Shown here: positions 48,486-60,369 of the stretch, in pieces
Numbering within the stretch: the stretch's first letter is position 1
How the letters are laid out: the number at the start of each line of letters is the position of its first letter
Origin: Paragonimus westermani
Lineage: Eukaryota > Platyhelminthes > Trematoda > Plagiorchiida > Troglotrematidae
DNA length: 64,000 bases
Direction of reading: 5' to 3'
Assembly (NCBI GenBank): GCA_008508345.1
Contig: QNGE01002647.1
Span: forward strand, 4,333-68,332
Translations under genes and position numbers: made by a program
Notes under the pieces: model-generated
Seen by the model: the letters and a program-made list of their open reading frames with translations, nothing else
Told to the model about the DNA's origin: nothing
Databases searched by the model: none

Positions 48486-49729
48486 CTACCCGATACCAGC
48501 GACTGTACACAGACACCGGTGGTCAACTACCTGCAGACGGTTCACGTCTTCTACTCTGAGCGGCCAAGTTTCGCTGCCACAAAGTAATACAGCGTTCACT
48601 GTCACCTTATGTACGTGACTCTTAAGCTCCGGAGAGATACTTCTTTGTCGCTGGAGGTGCCTCAATTTAGCGAACACCTCTCCAGCTTTGAAGGAACGCA
48701 TTTCTACTTCATTCCCAACACCTCCGCCGCCGCCGCTGATGCAACTTCCCAGGTATACAAACCGGTCAACAACCTCCGCAGATTCGTTGTCTAACGTTAA
48801 ATGTACACAATCACGACAACCTCGCGAAAGTACCTTGCATTTTGAGGCCGCATAGCGCGTTCTGAAGTACTAGCAGAACGCGAAATAACGGTTAGCATTG
48901 TTTGTGCTGCTTGAAAGCTGCCGAACAGCAACACCTTATCGTCAGCATAATCAAGATCAGTCGGTCTTTCACTAGGTGGGAGGTCCGAGCTGGCATTTTG
49001 TGAGTGCCGCATACAATCCTCTATTGACTCGACCATGAGGAAACTGAACAAAAATGATGGAGGGAAACAGAATTGTCGTATGCCGCTCCTGCTGCTGAAA
49101 CTGTCAGACAGTTCACCGTAAACCTTAACCTGGGTGAAATAAGGCAATAAAACGTTGACAGTATGTCCACATACCTCGTCAGTACAACCCTGCGTTTGAG
49201 CGACTCTAAAAATGTATATCGATCCACCGTATCGGACGCACTTTTGTAATGGAGGAATGTAGCAATTGTTGGCCGGCAGTACACATGACGCTGCTCCAGA
49301 ATTTGATGAGGGGGTGAAAATGTGGTCTATACGTCCCCGTTTAGAACGAAACCCGCCCGTTCTCCCCTAATGTTCTCATCTGGAGCAGCAATGAGTCGAT
49401 GGAGTGTAATGGGTGCCAGAACCTTAGAAGTGACTGGGGTCAAACTAATTCCCCCTATGGTTTTCGCAAGAGCTCCTAATACCTTTCTTGAATATAGGAA
49501 CTATCACCGCATGACCCCAGTACGGGGGATTGGTCTCAGTTATCCAAACATTTTGAAACAATTGAGTCAAGACCTCTACCAACGCCTCCCCACCTTCTTT
49601 GAAAAGTGCCGGCACGAGATTATCATGTTCCCTATCCCTAGAAGTTCTCGGTGTACTGATTTGTGTAAGTAGAAACATCAAACTGTACTTTGATGCCGCC
49701 GACCAGACTTGATCTGATACCAACCACAA
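48486..49729 (-). mobile_element. LINE copy C: RT domain, minus strand
   Basis: Minus-strand segments in order: VIVPIFKKGIRSSCENHRG, YCRPTIATFLHYKSASDTVD, RYVDILSTFYCLISP, RSGIRQFCFPPSFLFSF, RPTDLDYADDKVLLFGSFQA (the YADD catalytic motif) and LRHLQRQRSISPELKSHVHK, VLLCGSETWPLRVEDVNRLQ. This is the complete RT core of the APE-type LINE family seen at 0.5-2.3 kb, broken by frameshifts and lacking the endonuclease. It lies in the same orientation as the surrounding SH3BP5-like gene. Confidence 0.9.
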
Positions 49730-51540
49730 ACAATTTGACTAGGCCAGTGCGTTCTTTTTCTATCTGTCTAATAAACAACCTGCTTTATAAACAACGCATG
49801 CGGTCAGCGTCACAATTCTGAATCAGTGAACATTGATTTAAGAGGATAGAAACTATTTCAGAGAATACATAACAAACAAAATAGTCAGGAAAAGGACCAT
49901 CACACAGAAACTAAGTTATACATTCACGACACCCGTACCCAAAAACAAGAGTGTACCTGTGGATATCAAAAAATTTTAGAATTGTTACACCATATACATA
50001 CACCCATATACATGACATTCAATAAGAGTGGTTACATGAGGTGGTGCATGTGCCGCAATCAATGGGGGATAAAAGTGAGAAGAGAAAGGTGTGCAGGAAC
50101 ACTAAATATGCACACAAGGATGGTCAAAACACGAGAAACACCGGGCTTTACTGTTCGCTACATCGTACAGTATAGATGCAGAAGGTGTTTATTATTCTTC
50201 AATTAATAGACGTATTAACGAAGTAAGTTCTAACGTTAGGATCACCATCCCCAGATCGCGCAAAAATGTTGACTAGCGGGACGTCGCTTTTAGCCTAGTC
50301 CATTACTCACAAGAAATGGCCAAATTAGTGAAGCCAGTAAGACGAGATTACTGTACCGAGTGGTCGACAGAGACTGCTCGTTCGGAAAACGAGTCGTCGA
50401 ACTTCCTCAGTGATGACATGGCGATGTTACAACACGCCGTTCAAATCTTAGAGGCACTGGTTGCATTAAGGCATATATCACTTGCTTGTATATAAGGATA
50501 CTGTGGAACACAAGTTGATAGCACCTACTGTAACCTCACTTGCAGCATGGACGTGAGGGCGTGTTAAATGGTATGTAGGCCTGCGCGTTCCATGTTGAAA
50601 CAACGCCGCCTGTTTTCCAGAAGGTCACTCACAGAGTTACACTTTACCGTGGCCGATCTCATTCTTACTTGGATTCATCCGATACAGACTACCAATTACA
50701 GGTGGCTGTGAGTTCGATTTTCAGGTGATGCGATTACTGTGATCTTGTGTTTGGCAGCCCAACAGCTAGAACAACTCATGCGACTTAGGGCGTTCAAAAA
50801 TTCCGATTTTTTTCTTTTCACGAATCAGTAACCTTTGACTGACATAGTTTTCACGAACAGCAACGTATTTTCGGGGCGAGAAACTAATCCACTAAAACGC
50901 TCTTCAAGACCAGAAGCCGTCGAGCTTATCAAGTTCGAATTGAATAATTTGCAGGACCGGTTCCTTCATTTCAATTCGTCATCCACGCGAATTCTTTGTT
51001 TATTGTATGAAGACGTCAAGGGAATATGAGGCGTGGTCGAAGAAGCTGATTTCAGAGTACGTATAGAAATAAAAAGGAGAGCTTCAACCTGAGTGAAGGC
51101 GGGTTGTCACGGTGCAGGAAGAACAATGCAATCCTGCTTTATGTTGATTCCCAACGACACCAGGAAAAACCACCAGCAGGCACACTTCAGTGTGTCAAGC
51201 AGACATCACAGCATTCACTTCCAGATATGCTGTTGAGACCGTCATCTTGGGGAGAAAATTTGCGATAAGCAAGTCTCTGACATAATTTTGGTAAGTGAGT
51301 TACTTCAAAGACGTCGATCAAACTACTGGCCATTATGATCTTTGAGAGATGGATAACAGGTCTTGTATGTACATCCAGCCCTGGTGATGATTCAGGAAAA
51401 CCTCGCGAGCTCATTCCTGTCGGAGTTCAGAGGGATTTCTCCAGCAAAATCGATGGGGTGCTGATAGTCGTCATCGGGCGGGTTGCGGAGGAGCCAGTGA
51501 GCAAATTTCTTGCTGACAGCAAGGTGGTTGTAAAAGATTT
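49730..51540. other. Intronic sequence without recognised features
   Basis: Short open frames only. From about 51.3 kb the composition becomes more GC-rich and opens into the gypsy integrase region. Confidence 0.4.
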
Positions 51541-51588
51541 CTCCGACGGCCGGAGCGTTCAACCCCATTCGTCGTTCGAGGCGCTGTT

Positions 51589-52701
51589 TTGGCGGCGGCC
51601 ACAGTTTGCTTTCTCGTGATACGACCGAGCTGTCCGAAAATGAAAGAGGATGTGACAACTTACGTGCTTGCATGTCAACAGTGTCAGTTACTGAAAGGCG
51701 ACAACCGGGGAGCCCAACAGCCTTTACAGCCAATACCAGTCTCCGAAATCGGTGAGCTCTGGTCTATGGATCTTATGGGCCCATTTCCACTGAGCGCCCG
51801 CGGTAACCAGTACGTTCTGGTCATGACGGAACACTTTACCCGTTGGATCGAAGCGACTGGCGTTCCGGATCAGAAAGCATCTACGGTAAGAGACATGGTG
51901 ATGAAGCACATTGTAGCAAACCACGGTGTACCAAAGGCGATCTTGACGGATCAGGGACCATGCTTCGAAAGCGATGAGTTTCGAACACGCATGCAACAAC
52001 TGGGAATCAAGCGCATCCGAACGACGCCGTATCACCCACAAACGAATGGCCTAACTGAGCGTAACAACCGAACGGTCAAAGAATGGTTATCAGCCAAAGG
52101 AGGAGACTGGGAGTCTGCGTTGCCACTAGTGTTATTGGCCTACCGGGCGTCTGTGCAGGCGAGCACGAAGAAATCTCCATTTCAATTGATGTACGGTAGA
52201 ACCCCTCGACTTCCGGTGGATCAGGACATTGGGGTATGGCCAGAGTGCATTGATTCCACTAAAGAATTGGTAACCGAAAGAGAAAGAGCCCAACGAAATC
52301 TGAAAGCATCGCAAGCACGCACAAAGGAGAAATCCGCAAGGCAACGGTTCGGCAAGACTAGAATGTTCAACCTAGGAGAACGGGTGAAATATCGAGACCA
52401 TCGGAACACCGGTGCCAGCGGGCCAGGATCAAGAAAACTTTTGCCTAAATGGAAAGGTCCGTATTTGGTAATATCCAGACGAGGCCCAGTATACACGATC
52501 AAGAAGGACGGCGAGACGAAACGAGTGCACGCCAGTGAGTTAGCAACGTGGCACGAGATGCCGGCGCGACGAACCAGAAGATCAATAATCCGGGAGGAAA
52601 CACCGCGTCGATCGGAGAGGATTCGTCGACAAATGCGAAGGAACCAAGGAACCTCAGAAGGGGGAGGAGTGTTGTATAACAGGCAGTTTCGTTGTGAGTA
52701 G
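51589..52701 (+). CDS. Ty3/gypsy integrase, uninterrupted 370-residue frame
   Basis: Integrase of a Ty3/gypsy retrotransposon, the enzyme that joins element cDNA to chromosomal DNA. Visible parts: the CPKM...CQQCQ zinc-binding half (residues 15-33; the His half is missing or frameshifted upstream), catalytic core with Asp61 (WSMDLMGPF), Asp121 (AILTDQGPCF) and Glu157 (YHPQTNGLTERNNRTVKEWL), giving the canonical DD35E spacing, and a GPY/F-type C-terminal module (LPKWKGPYLVISRRGP) near residues 287-302, followed by a basic tail. The frame ends inside the start of the LTR, as is usual. All three catalytic residues and the full frame are kept, unlike every other transposon ORF in the window, suggesting a younger insertion. 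The stated start is simply the first ATG of the frame; a real start would be in a gag-pol polyprotein. Confidence 0.9.
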   Translation: MAAATVCFLVIRPSCPKMKEDVTTYVLACQQCQLLKGDNRGAQQPLQPIPVSEIGELWSMDLMGPFPLSARGNQYVLVMTEHFTRWIEATGVPDQKASTVRDMVMKHIVANHGVPKAILTDQGPCFESDEFRTRMQQLGIKRIRTTPYHPQTNGLTERNNRTVKEWLSAKGGDWESALPLVLLAYRASVQASTKKSPFQLMYGRTPRLPVDQDIGVWPECIDSTKELVTERERAQRNLKASQARTKEKSARQRFGKTRMFNLGERVKYRDHRNTGASGPGSRKLLPKWKGPYLVISRRGPVYTIKKDGETKRVHASELATWHEMPARRTRRSIIREETPRRSERIRRQMRRNQGTSEGGGVLYNRQFRCE

Positions 52702-53020
52702 TATACTACTCACAAGTAGTGTATTACCCACAGGGGACATTCAGGAGCAAAAGGACAAGCCCCGAACACGACGGACAAGAAGAGACTATCGAAACAGTGT
52801 GTACATGATGTGTGAGAACTTTCACCAAGGCGAATGACCACGTACTGTCACCCAATGTATGTGAGTGCATGTCCGTCGTGCAAATGAGTGTACGCGTTTG
52901 TGGTTTAGTTTTTGACATGACCTATACGGAAGTTTGCGCAATAAACCAACTTGTTGGCCAAGCGTCTTTTGCGGACACAACACTTGCATCTTTACGGGTG
53001 CATACTACGGACCGTTTACA
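52670..53020 (+). repeat. 3' LTR of the truncated gypsy element
   Basis: Begins TGTTGTATAACAGG right after the polypurine tract and probably ends ...CCGTTTACA at 53020, giving TG...CA termini and about 351 bp. An AATAAA-type signal (gcaataaacc) at 52940-52949 fits the R region. A 20-bp perfect palindrome lies at 52694-52713. The right border is inferred, as no second copy is available. Confidence 0.65.
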
Positions 53021-54668
53021 CGCCAGAAAGTAAACGGAACAGCGGAGAAAGTCAAATGTCAGAGTCCAAAACTGCTGTCACTACCGCAGTAACAACGACC
53101 GGATAAACAGTTGTTTCTGAACACAACACAGGTTTGAACTTTCGGATAGCAATAGCTCCAGCAAAGCGCAGTGTTTGACGTTGGATGAGGGACGCAAAAT
53201 GTCCTTGCCGGACAGCAGTGGTGTGGTGAATGACGGAAGTCCCTGGTTTCTGTGCGTGGTTGTGGCATGATGCGTTCGCGCGACCTGTTGTTCGATTGGC
53301 ATTCATACGATGCAACGCATTCACATCGACATTCACAAGTAAGTGTAGCAGCGCTTTCTCCAACCACCAAAGCTTATCAGTTGCATACACAACTGTCAAC
53401 ATCTGTATGTGGTCCACTTGGCGATGGCTCTGCAGATAAGGACGAGCAAACACTGACACTCGTGGCCGATGTGTCAACACGAGCGTCGGCTTGTGCCTGT
53501 ACCACATGCTTTTCCACTCATGCTGGGGTGCGCTTTGAGATCCGAAACATTAAATGGCGCCCCATCATGCCAGTGTAGTCCACCTGGTACCTACTGCAAG
53601 ATTTGTAAATATGGTGGGATCTGGTGAACGAAGGCGGTTGAGGTTATAGGGGTGGAAGAGGAATCGGATTTGCGGTGTAAGTAAACACAACGCCTGTGTA
53701 ATTAAACGTCCGTATGACGCCGGCTTCTGGTCGGCGTTGTAGCGAAGTTCTGACATCACCTCTTATGTACAGCGCCTGTAAACGGCTTCCAATTGTTGTA
53801 CCATTATCACCATTTGCTCCCTTAGTGTTTGGCACACTGCCATTCGGGCTATCACTTTCGTCGAGAATAGCAAATGAGTTAAATCTCTGGAGTATGCGCA
53901 CGTGTGTACGCGTGCACAAGCATCAGCAAAATATGAAAGGGAAAATGAGATAGAGTGACTTGGTGCGGTGCAATAACATGGGAGCAAAGGCGGCCACCGA
54001 TACCTCGGCCAGAGTGATGGAAAGAACATGGAGCAAAGTTCATGCTTAATAATAGGTTCAGAAATTCGTAACTGTGGGAAGAAGATACTTCTTGGGTGTC
54101 CAGGATGAAAACGGAAATGGATCTGCGGGGCCCAATCCGGAGCCTTTGGTTCAAAAGAAGCGTAACCAACACGGCAACGAGGTAAAGCGCGCAGTACGTA
54201 GTCCACTATAGTTACCACGAAATAACAACATGAACTGGCAAACGTGCTACGGTATACGATAGGAAAAACCACGCCGATGCAGCCTGTTGGGGCCAGTGAT
54301 CACTAGTGATTTGGCGTTTACTTCTGGTCACGGAAAATAGAATGTAGTACCACAGCTAAAACGAGAACAACACTCGAGATTAGTGCTTCCTTTCGAAAGC
54401 TACAATCAGTTGACCGTAGCGTGTAACAAGCAATAGTCCACGATAACTACCCAAAAATCCGATTTAATTCAGATCGTTTTTTAGGAAATGTTCTTTAAGG
54501 ATATCCCCACGTCCCTCTTGAAGTGAACGGGAGGCCAAGCTACAGTACTGACTGGTTAAACTAAGAAATGAGTGTAGGCAAATGTTTCCGTGTTGTTACT
54601 CCAGTAAGCTACTGGAAACTAAACTAAAAATCGAACCGTTTCTGAATACATCTCTTGAATCGAATTAC
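53021..54668 (-). other. Intronic sequence with long overlapping open frames of unknown meaning
   Basis: Open frames of 90-170 codons overlap on both strands (for example 53052-53507, 53763-54272). None matches a family I know, and their coexistence argues for GC-rich composition rather than coding. One splice-bounded segment at 53760-53886 is listed separately. Confidence 0.4.
53760..53886 (-). CDS. Candidate cryptic or alternative exon, unassigned
   Basis: Minus strand, preceded by a long pyrimidine-rich tract and acceptor actccag, followed by donor gtgatg. In phase 0 it reads RFNSFAILDESDSPNGSVPN, TKGANGDNGTTIGSRLQALY; in phase 2, the phase left by the SH3BP5-like exon at 54669, it reads a coiled-coil-like TLREQMVIMVQQLEAVYRR and then stops within 42 codons. 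It could be an alternative, truncating exon of that gene or chance. No family assignment is possible. Confidence 0.2.
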
Positions 54669-54799
54669 CGTGCTTTTTTGATATCCAATTTATGTCTACG
54701 TTCCAACAGATGAATGGCGCGTTCAGACTCGTTATAGTCGTCCAATAACCGTTCGTGATCAGTCTTCGAGGCAACGACTTCTTGTCTTGCTGAATTCAC
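54669..54799 (-). CDS. SH3BP5 (Sab)-family protein, coiled-coil exon
   Basis: Minus-strand exon between acceptor gcttatcag and donor gtaatt, 131 bp, phase 0 in and 2 out. It reads VNSARQEVVASKTDHERLLD, DYNESERAIHLLERRHKLDI, KKA, matching the SH3BP5 coiled-coil segment V.EAE..K..SE..H......YN.A...+..LE+.LK+.I.K(S/A) that directly precedes R/K-PYFE. The split Arg codon is completed by the microexon at 47504. Exons for the N-terminal coiled coil (including the WQEMLNHAT block) should lie at higher coordinates; I could not find them in the remaining 9 kb, so they may be outside the window. Confidence 0.8.
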
Positions 54800-57700
54800 C
54801 TGATAAGCAAAAGAACAAACAAAAACGATGAGAGGACAGACATCTATTGGACACCTAATGGCGTGCCGATAAAAGATGTTCATACAAGGAACTCAATCTA
54901 AAAAAATATATTCTGGGGGCCTTGATTGAACCAATCAACCCAGTGTGACTCAAGTGTTTCAAATGCGTGCTTTTTTTAGAACGAAAAGAGAGCAACACAT
55001 AAATCACCACGCGTATCAGATAAACAATCTGTGCCACAAAGTAACAGAAAAACGTCTGAAACATTTCACCAGCTCACAAAAATTGACGTGAGGGACGCGG
55101 TCCACAAAGCTATCAGGATTTGGTCCCAATACTGTCCTGTTCGTATGTCCTGCCGTTCTGGTGCACACTATGACAATTGTCACACAACATCGGACAACAG
55201 AACAGGCAAGCTTAACAGTGATAAACAGTCAACTTACTAGTTTATAGCTTCCGGTTTCCGAAGTTTACTTGCCCCGAGTACATTCACAACAATCTGAGAT
55301 GAACATAGTTGACAGTACTGAGTGCAAACATAGCACCAAATGTGCACCGTATAGTAGGGTTTAGAGTACGTGGAGTTACCACAGCATCCTCATACCGATC
55401 CCATCATAATCGCACAGCAAAGAATCACGAACTGATATCCCAACAAATCTTTCCCTCAGTGAGCACACCGTGCTCTGGATGTCCTTTCATACAGCGATCG
55501 GCAATCCGAATGTTAACGAGTGACAGTTTAGAGAACACAGTGAAGAACAAACAGGATGAAAACGGGAGACTTTGAATGAAGATGACAGAAGCAAGACTAC
55601 GTAGAAAAACTTCCCTCAGCAATGGAGTTTAACCGGAATCTCACCATCAGTTAAACAAATGGCGAAAAACCATAGAGCATTTGTTGAGTAGTAAGATGAT
55701 GGATATGAAACCAGAACCTCAAAAGTCGACCGGCATGCAGAACTCCAAAAGAATGTAGACAGATGAGCAAGCAAGTCTTCTCTCTTCCTCTAGCATACAA
55801 ATCCTCTCGGCAGTACACTAGTTAGTCGCCAAATTCCAACCGCTAAATAATGCGCTGGGAATGGAAATAAACATCTGCTTAAGTAGGCAGATGGTTTCAG
55901 AAATAAACGATTTCGAGGGACCAGTGGCTGTAATACTGTAAATGAGAAAAAGGAAGAAATGAGCGGAGAAATTTGACCACAACCGATCGCGTACACTGCA
56001 AGCACATTACGGCGTGGGACACGAAATGGCAGACTATCAAGTGAGAGTTCGGGTATATCTCTACATTTTCATGGTCAAACTGTCTGTGCGCTCACCCCAA
56101 TGTTCTGAGCATGTGCGTCGAGCTGGCGCTTGAACGTATCTACCAACGATATTGTTACAACAGACACTGACAAACTGCTCTAGACTGGGCATATAGACTT
56201 CGAAGGAATGTTAGATGCAAGGTTTATGCTTCAATAAATGTGAATTTAACGAGTTACGCTGAAACATCTATCCGGGTTAGGCAAAAACTACTTATTAACA
56301 GATGAAGAGGTTAGTGTAACAGCCTCCCTTAACATGTCGACAGTCCGTTGAGAGCTCACACACTTTATGCACCCTAATCAGAGATGGCAATGTTGTAATC
56401 CGTTTCATGGCTTTTCGGTGTACCTTCCCAATAAAGCAATGCCGTTCAGGAGATACACACTGCAAGCTTGGATAGTAAACTCAAGATGTGAACCACTAAC
56501 GAGGTGAACATAATCGAAACGATTCAAACATTCCAACGATGAATTCACCAAATTTACATTACTGACCAGTGAAACGCAGTTGAGACGAGCTAACGACAAA
56601 AAACGGTTCTTAGGTCCCATTAAAGATGATTAGGGTTCGAGCCAGGTCATCGGTTCATACCAGCTCCAGTCAAAAAGGCTAATTGTATGAAACCGACGTG
56701 ATTACTCTATGATGCACGATCTCTAAACAAGTGTCCTATGCAAACAATAACGAGCATCTTAATCGGCAAACCACAAACAACCGGTGTTCGAATGGATAAA
56801 GCACCTGCCCGCAATCCGAGGACTCCACATCCAACTCTGCTCAGCGATCCTCGTTAACGATCACGAAGTCTTGGTTTGAGAACGGACAGTAGTAGGAAGT
56901 ATCGAGCTTTTTCGAGTTCAATTCGACATGCATTGTCCGCCTGATAACGAAAGTGTCGATCAATAATTCTATGGTTTTTGTGGTAGTCCAACAGAAGTGG
57001 AACACGAAAATCCCACAGACAAATCTAGGACCCATTTTTTGTTATGGTCAAACATATAACCGTATCGATCGTCATGCAATTCTTTGTTCTTGACAGGCCA
57101 TAAACTCAATAAAGTATGTGAAAGAAATCATAAAGTTGACAATGGTGGTTGATTTTAGAAAAGCACGTGCTCATCAGCATTCACTTTCAATGAGTCACTA
57201 AGACGACTAACATAGTCCAACTAAACAACACGGTGCACCGAAAGACACTTGGACGATCGGATGACAAATCTAAAACGCGAGTGAGTACGGAGTGAAGACC
57301 TGAATTGGTGCAGCGTAATGAGAAAAAAGAAACGATCACACTGGAAGTTGTTAGCAAAAGGTGTGAGGCATCGTGTCCCCGAAACAAAACCATGAACAAT
57401 GTTAAAAATGCTGAATGTATGTTTGAAAGATTAGAACACCAGCGGTGTTAGCCGCCTAAATCCCGGCTGTGGAACGGACAGGCCTAATGGAACGCAACAA
57501 TAGTCACTACGATAATGGGAGCTCGGAATGGCGAGGCTCTGTTTAGAAACAGATAATACAAGCTAACTAGCACTTGTGGACGCTTCATTTTCACCTACAG
57601 CAATAGAAAAGTGGGTGACAATGACGCTTAACCGTCCATTAACCATGAGAACAACAGAGATGGGGGACTTAATCGAAGTCCTTGAAAAAATGTAAAATAA

Positions 57701-58261
57701 CCAACAAACAGACGAGAGCTCCAGCTTTAAGACAGTAGGCCATAGTTAATGTCAACTCTTCTTTATAGACTACAGCTTAGTTAACAATTGATGTTATTTA
57801 TTCACCTACTGCTATCGAGATAGAGGGTGGCAAGAGTTCTTACATCATCACCACAGTCTGCACAGAAATATCTGAAACAGTGAAGGATTAAAGTCCCCTG
57901 AGCTATCTAATTTAACATTTGCACTAAACGGTCACATGAATACCTAAACAAATTAATTCTGCTCACCAAAACCGAAAATTAGTAGAAGATTGCAACCTGT
58001 ATTGAAAGTTCAACAAGTAACAATAACGAACATGTCAACAATAAACATGGAGTGCTTTTCCTTCATACGGACCAATTTCCCGTGGTGAACTTTCAGAAGA
58101 AAACTGAATTTTCCAGAAAACAGTTTTCTAAATTGTAAGAATCTTAGCCTCAAAACCAAACACTTCTGAAACATGGGTCGGAGTGGTGGTAACGTTCAAA
58201 GTGCCCAAGTCCTGAAACGACCGTTTTTCGTGCTCCTGAAGGATCGCCGAATTAGGGGAAG

Positions 58262-58305
<44 letters not shown>

Positions 58306-60369
58306 CGAAGGTCGGTGGGACGTTCATCGCCAACAAGTTACCTCCAATGTGATTCACTAGAAGCAAAGATGCACATGGGGATATATTTAACTACCCGCAC
58401 GCTAATCGCCCCTGTGTCATTCAAAAACTGTGGTTTACAAGTAATTCATGAGATTTCCCGATAAGTTTATAGTGAGAACAAAATTTTCACCAGAAGGAAC
58501 ACCAGAAACGTTAACCAGTTAGGTCACACGATCAAAAGGAAATCTATGTCCAGAGAAATCGGTGATATTAGGGGCGAGTGCCTGAGTTAAGTTTTTAGAC
58601 ATTCATTAGTACAACATGATTAGGGGACCTCGAACGACGGGAATAATTTCGAGTCCTAGATCGCCAGTAGAGTGAATGCACACTTGGTAACGGTGGACAT
58701 TTGGATTACAGGACCAACAAACAGAGATTAGAGCAACCGGTGTGAACAACAGAAGTTGTTGGGATTAGAAGACGTGATAACACACATTTACACAAGTCAG
58801 GAACAAACCAATCGGAAACAGGGACGTACTCAGGACAAAACCAGCGAACCTGGAGGTAAAACAGTTTCTAGCTGGGAAGATCCGCTAGCCAATGAAAACC
58901 AAACCAGAAAAAGGAAAAAATGATAACAACGGACAAGCCACACTAGGGGGAAGTATCAAACCGTAATAAGATTAGCCAGTTAAACAAAAATGGGCATACG
59001 GAAATGAGCGTGTAGGTGCAATGAGGAGTATACGTGACATGGTCAGCAGAATTTATCTGTCAAAATGTACTTTAACTGATTTAGGTACTGGCAACGTGAT
59101 ATTTCAAACGCCCACTCATGCTTCACAGATACCGTTTGTCAGAAATAGATCTCATCCAAGCATCATCTGCACGAACCACACAGATCTAGCCATTGTATGA
59201 GAGAACTACCCGTAAGACTGCATTCAATATTCAGCCTTTCAGAAAGAGATTGAGGTCACGCCGTCGCCAGAGATGTCGTAGGTTAGCAAACCAGTATACA
59301 TAATGGCCTTATAACTCACATGCATGTTTCACCAAACAATAGAAAGAACGTACGTGTAACTAGTTAAGAGTTAATGCATCCATTTAGAAACGAACAGTGA
59401 TAATCACTACACAATCAGCTTCATAACTGAGTGGCACAGTACGGCACTATATAGAGCAGCAACTTTCAAAAGCTTGGAAGGAAAAGAAAAGGCGTCTTTG
59501 AGTAAGATCGTAAACGCAATGGTTCTTGAGAACTAGTAACATTTAGCGAGAGTTTTGAAATGCGTAAGGTAGGTAATCATAGTTGCAGTAGAAGAAAAGT
59601 AAGCTTGGTCACTACTTTTGAACAGCCGGTGACAATAAAATCGTACTGGCCGGATATGTCAACCAAGACGGCCATAAACGACCCCACTGGACATACGATG
59701 CGACCAACGGACGAATTGCCAAAGCGATGGAGAACTGACCCAAAGTAAAACTGACGGAGTTGACTTGTAAAAACTGGGAGTAACGCACCCCATCGTTCGA
59801 ATTCCATTAAAAGTTTCCTACCCGGCACCACATGGTAAAGAAGTGAAGTATGGCAAGCAACGAAGATGCCACAGAACTACAGAGCGCAACACACTTAGCA
59901 AATGCATGATGGTCCAAGTTGACAGTTTAAGTTGAAAGTATGGATGAAGCACATGTACCTAGATCTAAATGTACGTACATTTTGAAACACCAGTAGACGC
60001 AGCTGAGTTTCTGGCTATCGCATCACAAGGTTTTCACCATAGTTGTGTCTGTGACCACCAACAAACCGAACGAATGCCCCGACCAAACATTCCAAATCTC
60101 AACAGATCGTGCACGACCTACGGACTGCGAAATTGGACTTTGATGCAGTGTTGCGGCCTGAGTGTGTCGATGACCCACTGGGCTAAGTTTGGCGTTGCGA
60201 TGATCACACTTACAAAGTCACTTATGCCAGATGGGCCAACAAGTACGGGTCTGGTGAAACATGGTTTCCTTGTCCTCAAGGTTAGAGATCAGAAGAAGGT
60301 TGACATCTTTTCCCAGAATAAGTGCTAGTTTTAGGTCACCGTCACCTACCAGCTGCCTTGCAGTAGAGG
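54800..60369. other. Long stretch without recognisable genes
   Basis: Probably a further intron or upstream region of the SH3BP5-like gene. Only short open frames are seen. A (TA)20 microsatellite lies at 58265-58304. No recognisable transposon protein motifs until 60.4 kb. Confidence 0.45.
58265..58304. repeat. (TA)20 microsatellite
   Basis: Forty bases of perfect TA dinucleotide repeat. Likely length-polymorphic. Confidence 0.95.

Larger units (their letters stand above)
51540..53020 (+). mobile_element. 5'-truncated Ty3/gypsy element with intact integrase and 3' LTR
   Basis: The integrase reading frame, a polypurine tract (AGAAGGGGGAGGAG) and an LTR follow each other on the plus strand. 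A fragment of the pre-integrase segment (SSFEALFWRRP) precedes the frame at about 51570-51600 in another register. No gag, protease or RT was found upstream, so the element is strongly 5'-truncated or disrupted. Confidence 0.85.

Noticed and set aside
53052..54272. Long minus-strand open frames of 151 and 169 codons
   Set aside because: Equally long frames overlap on the plus strand, none has a recognisable motif, and composition alone can explain them.
56855..56970. Minus-strand segment reading RIELEKARYF after an acceptor, considered as an upstream SH3BP5 exon
   Set aside because: Only a few residues resemble the family, the conserved AAKE and WQEML blocks are absent, and a stop follows without a donor.
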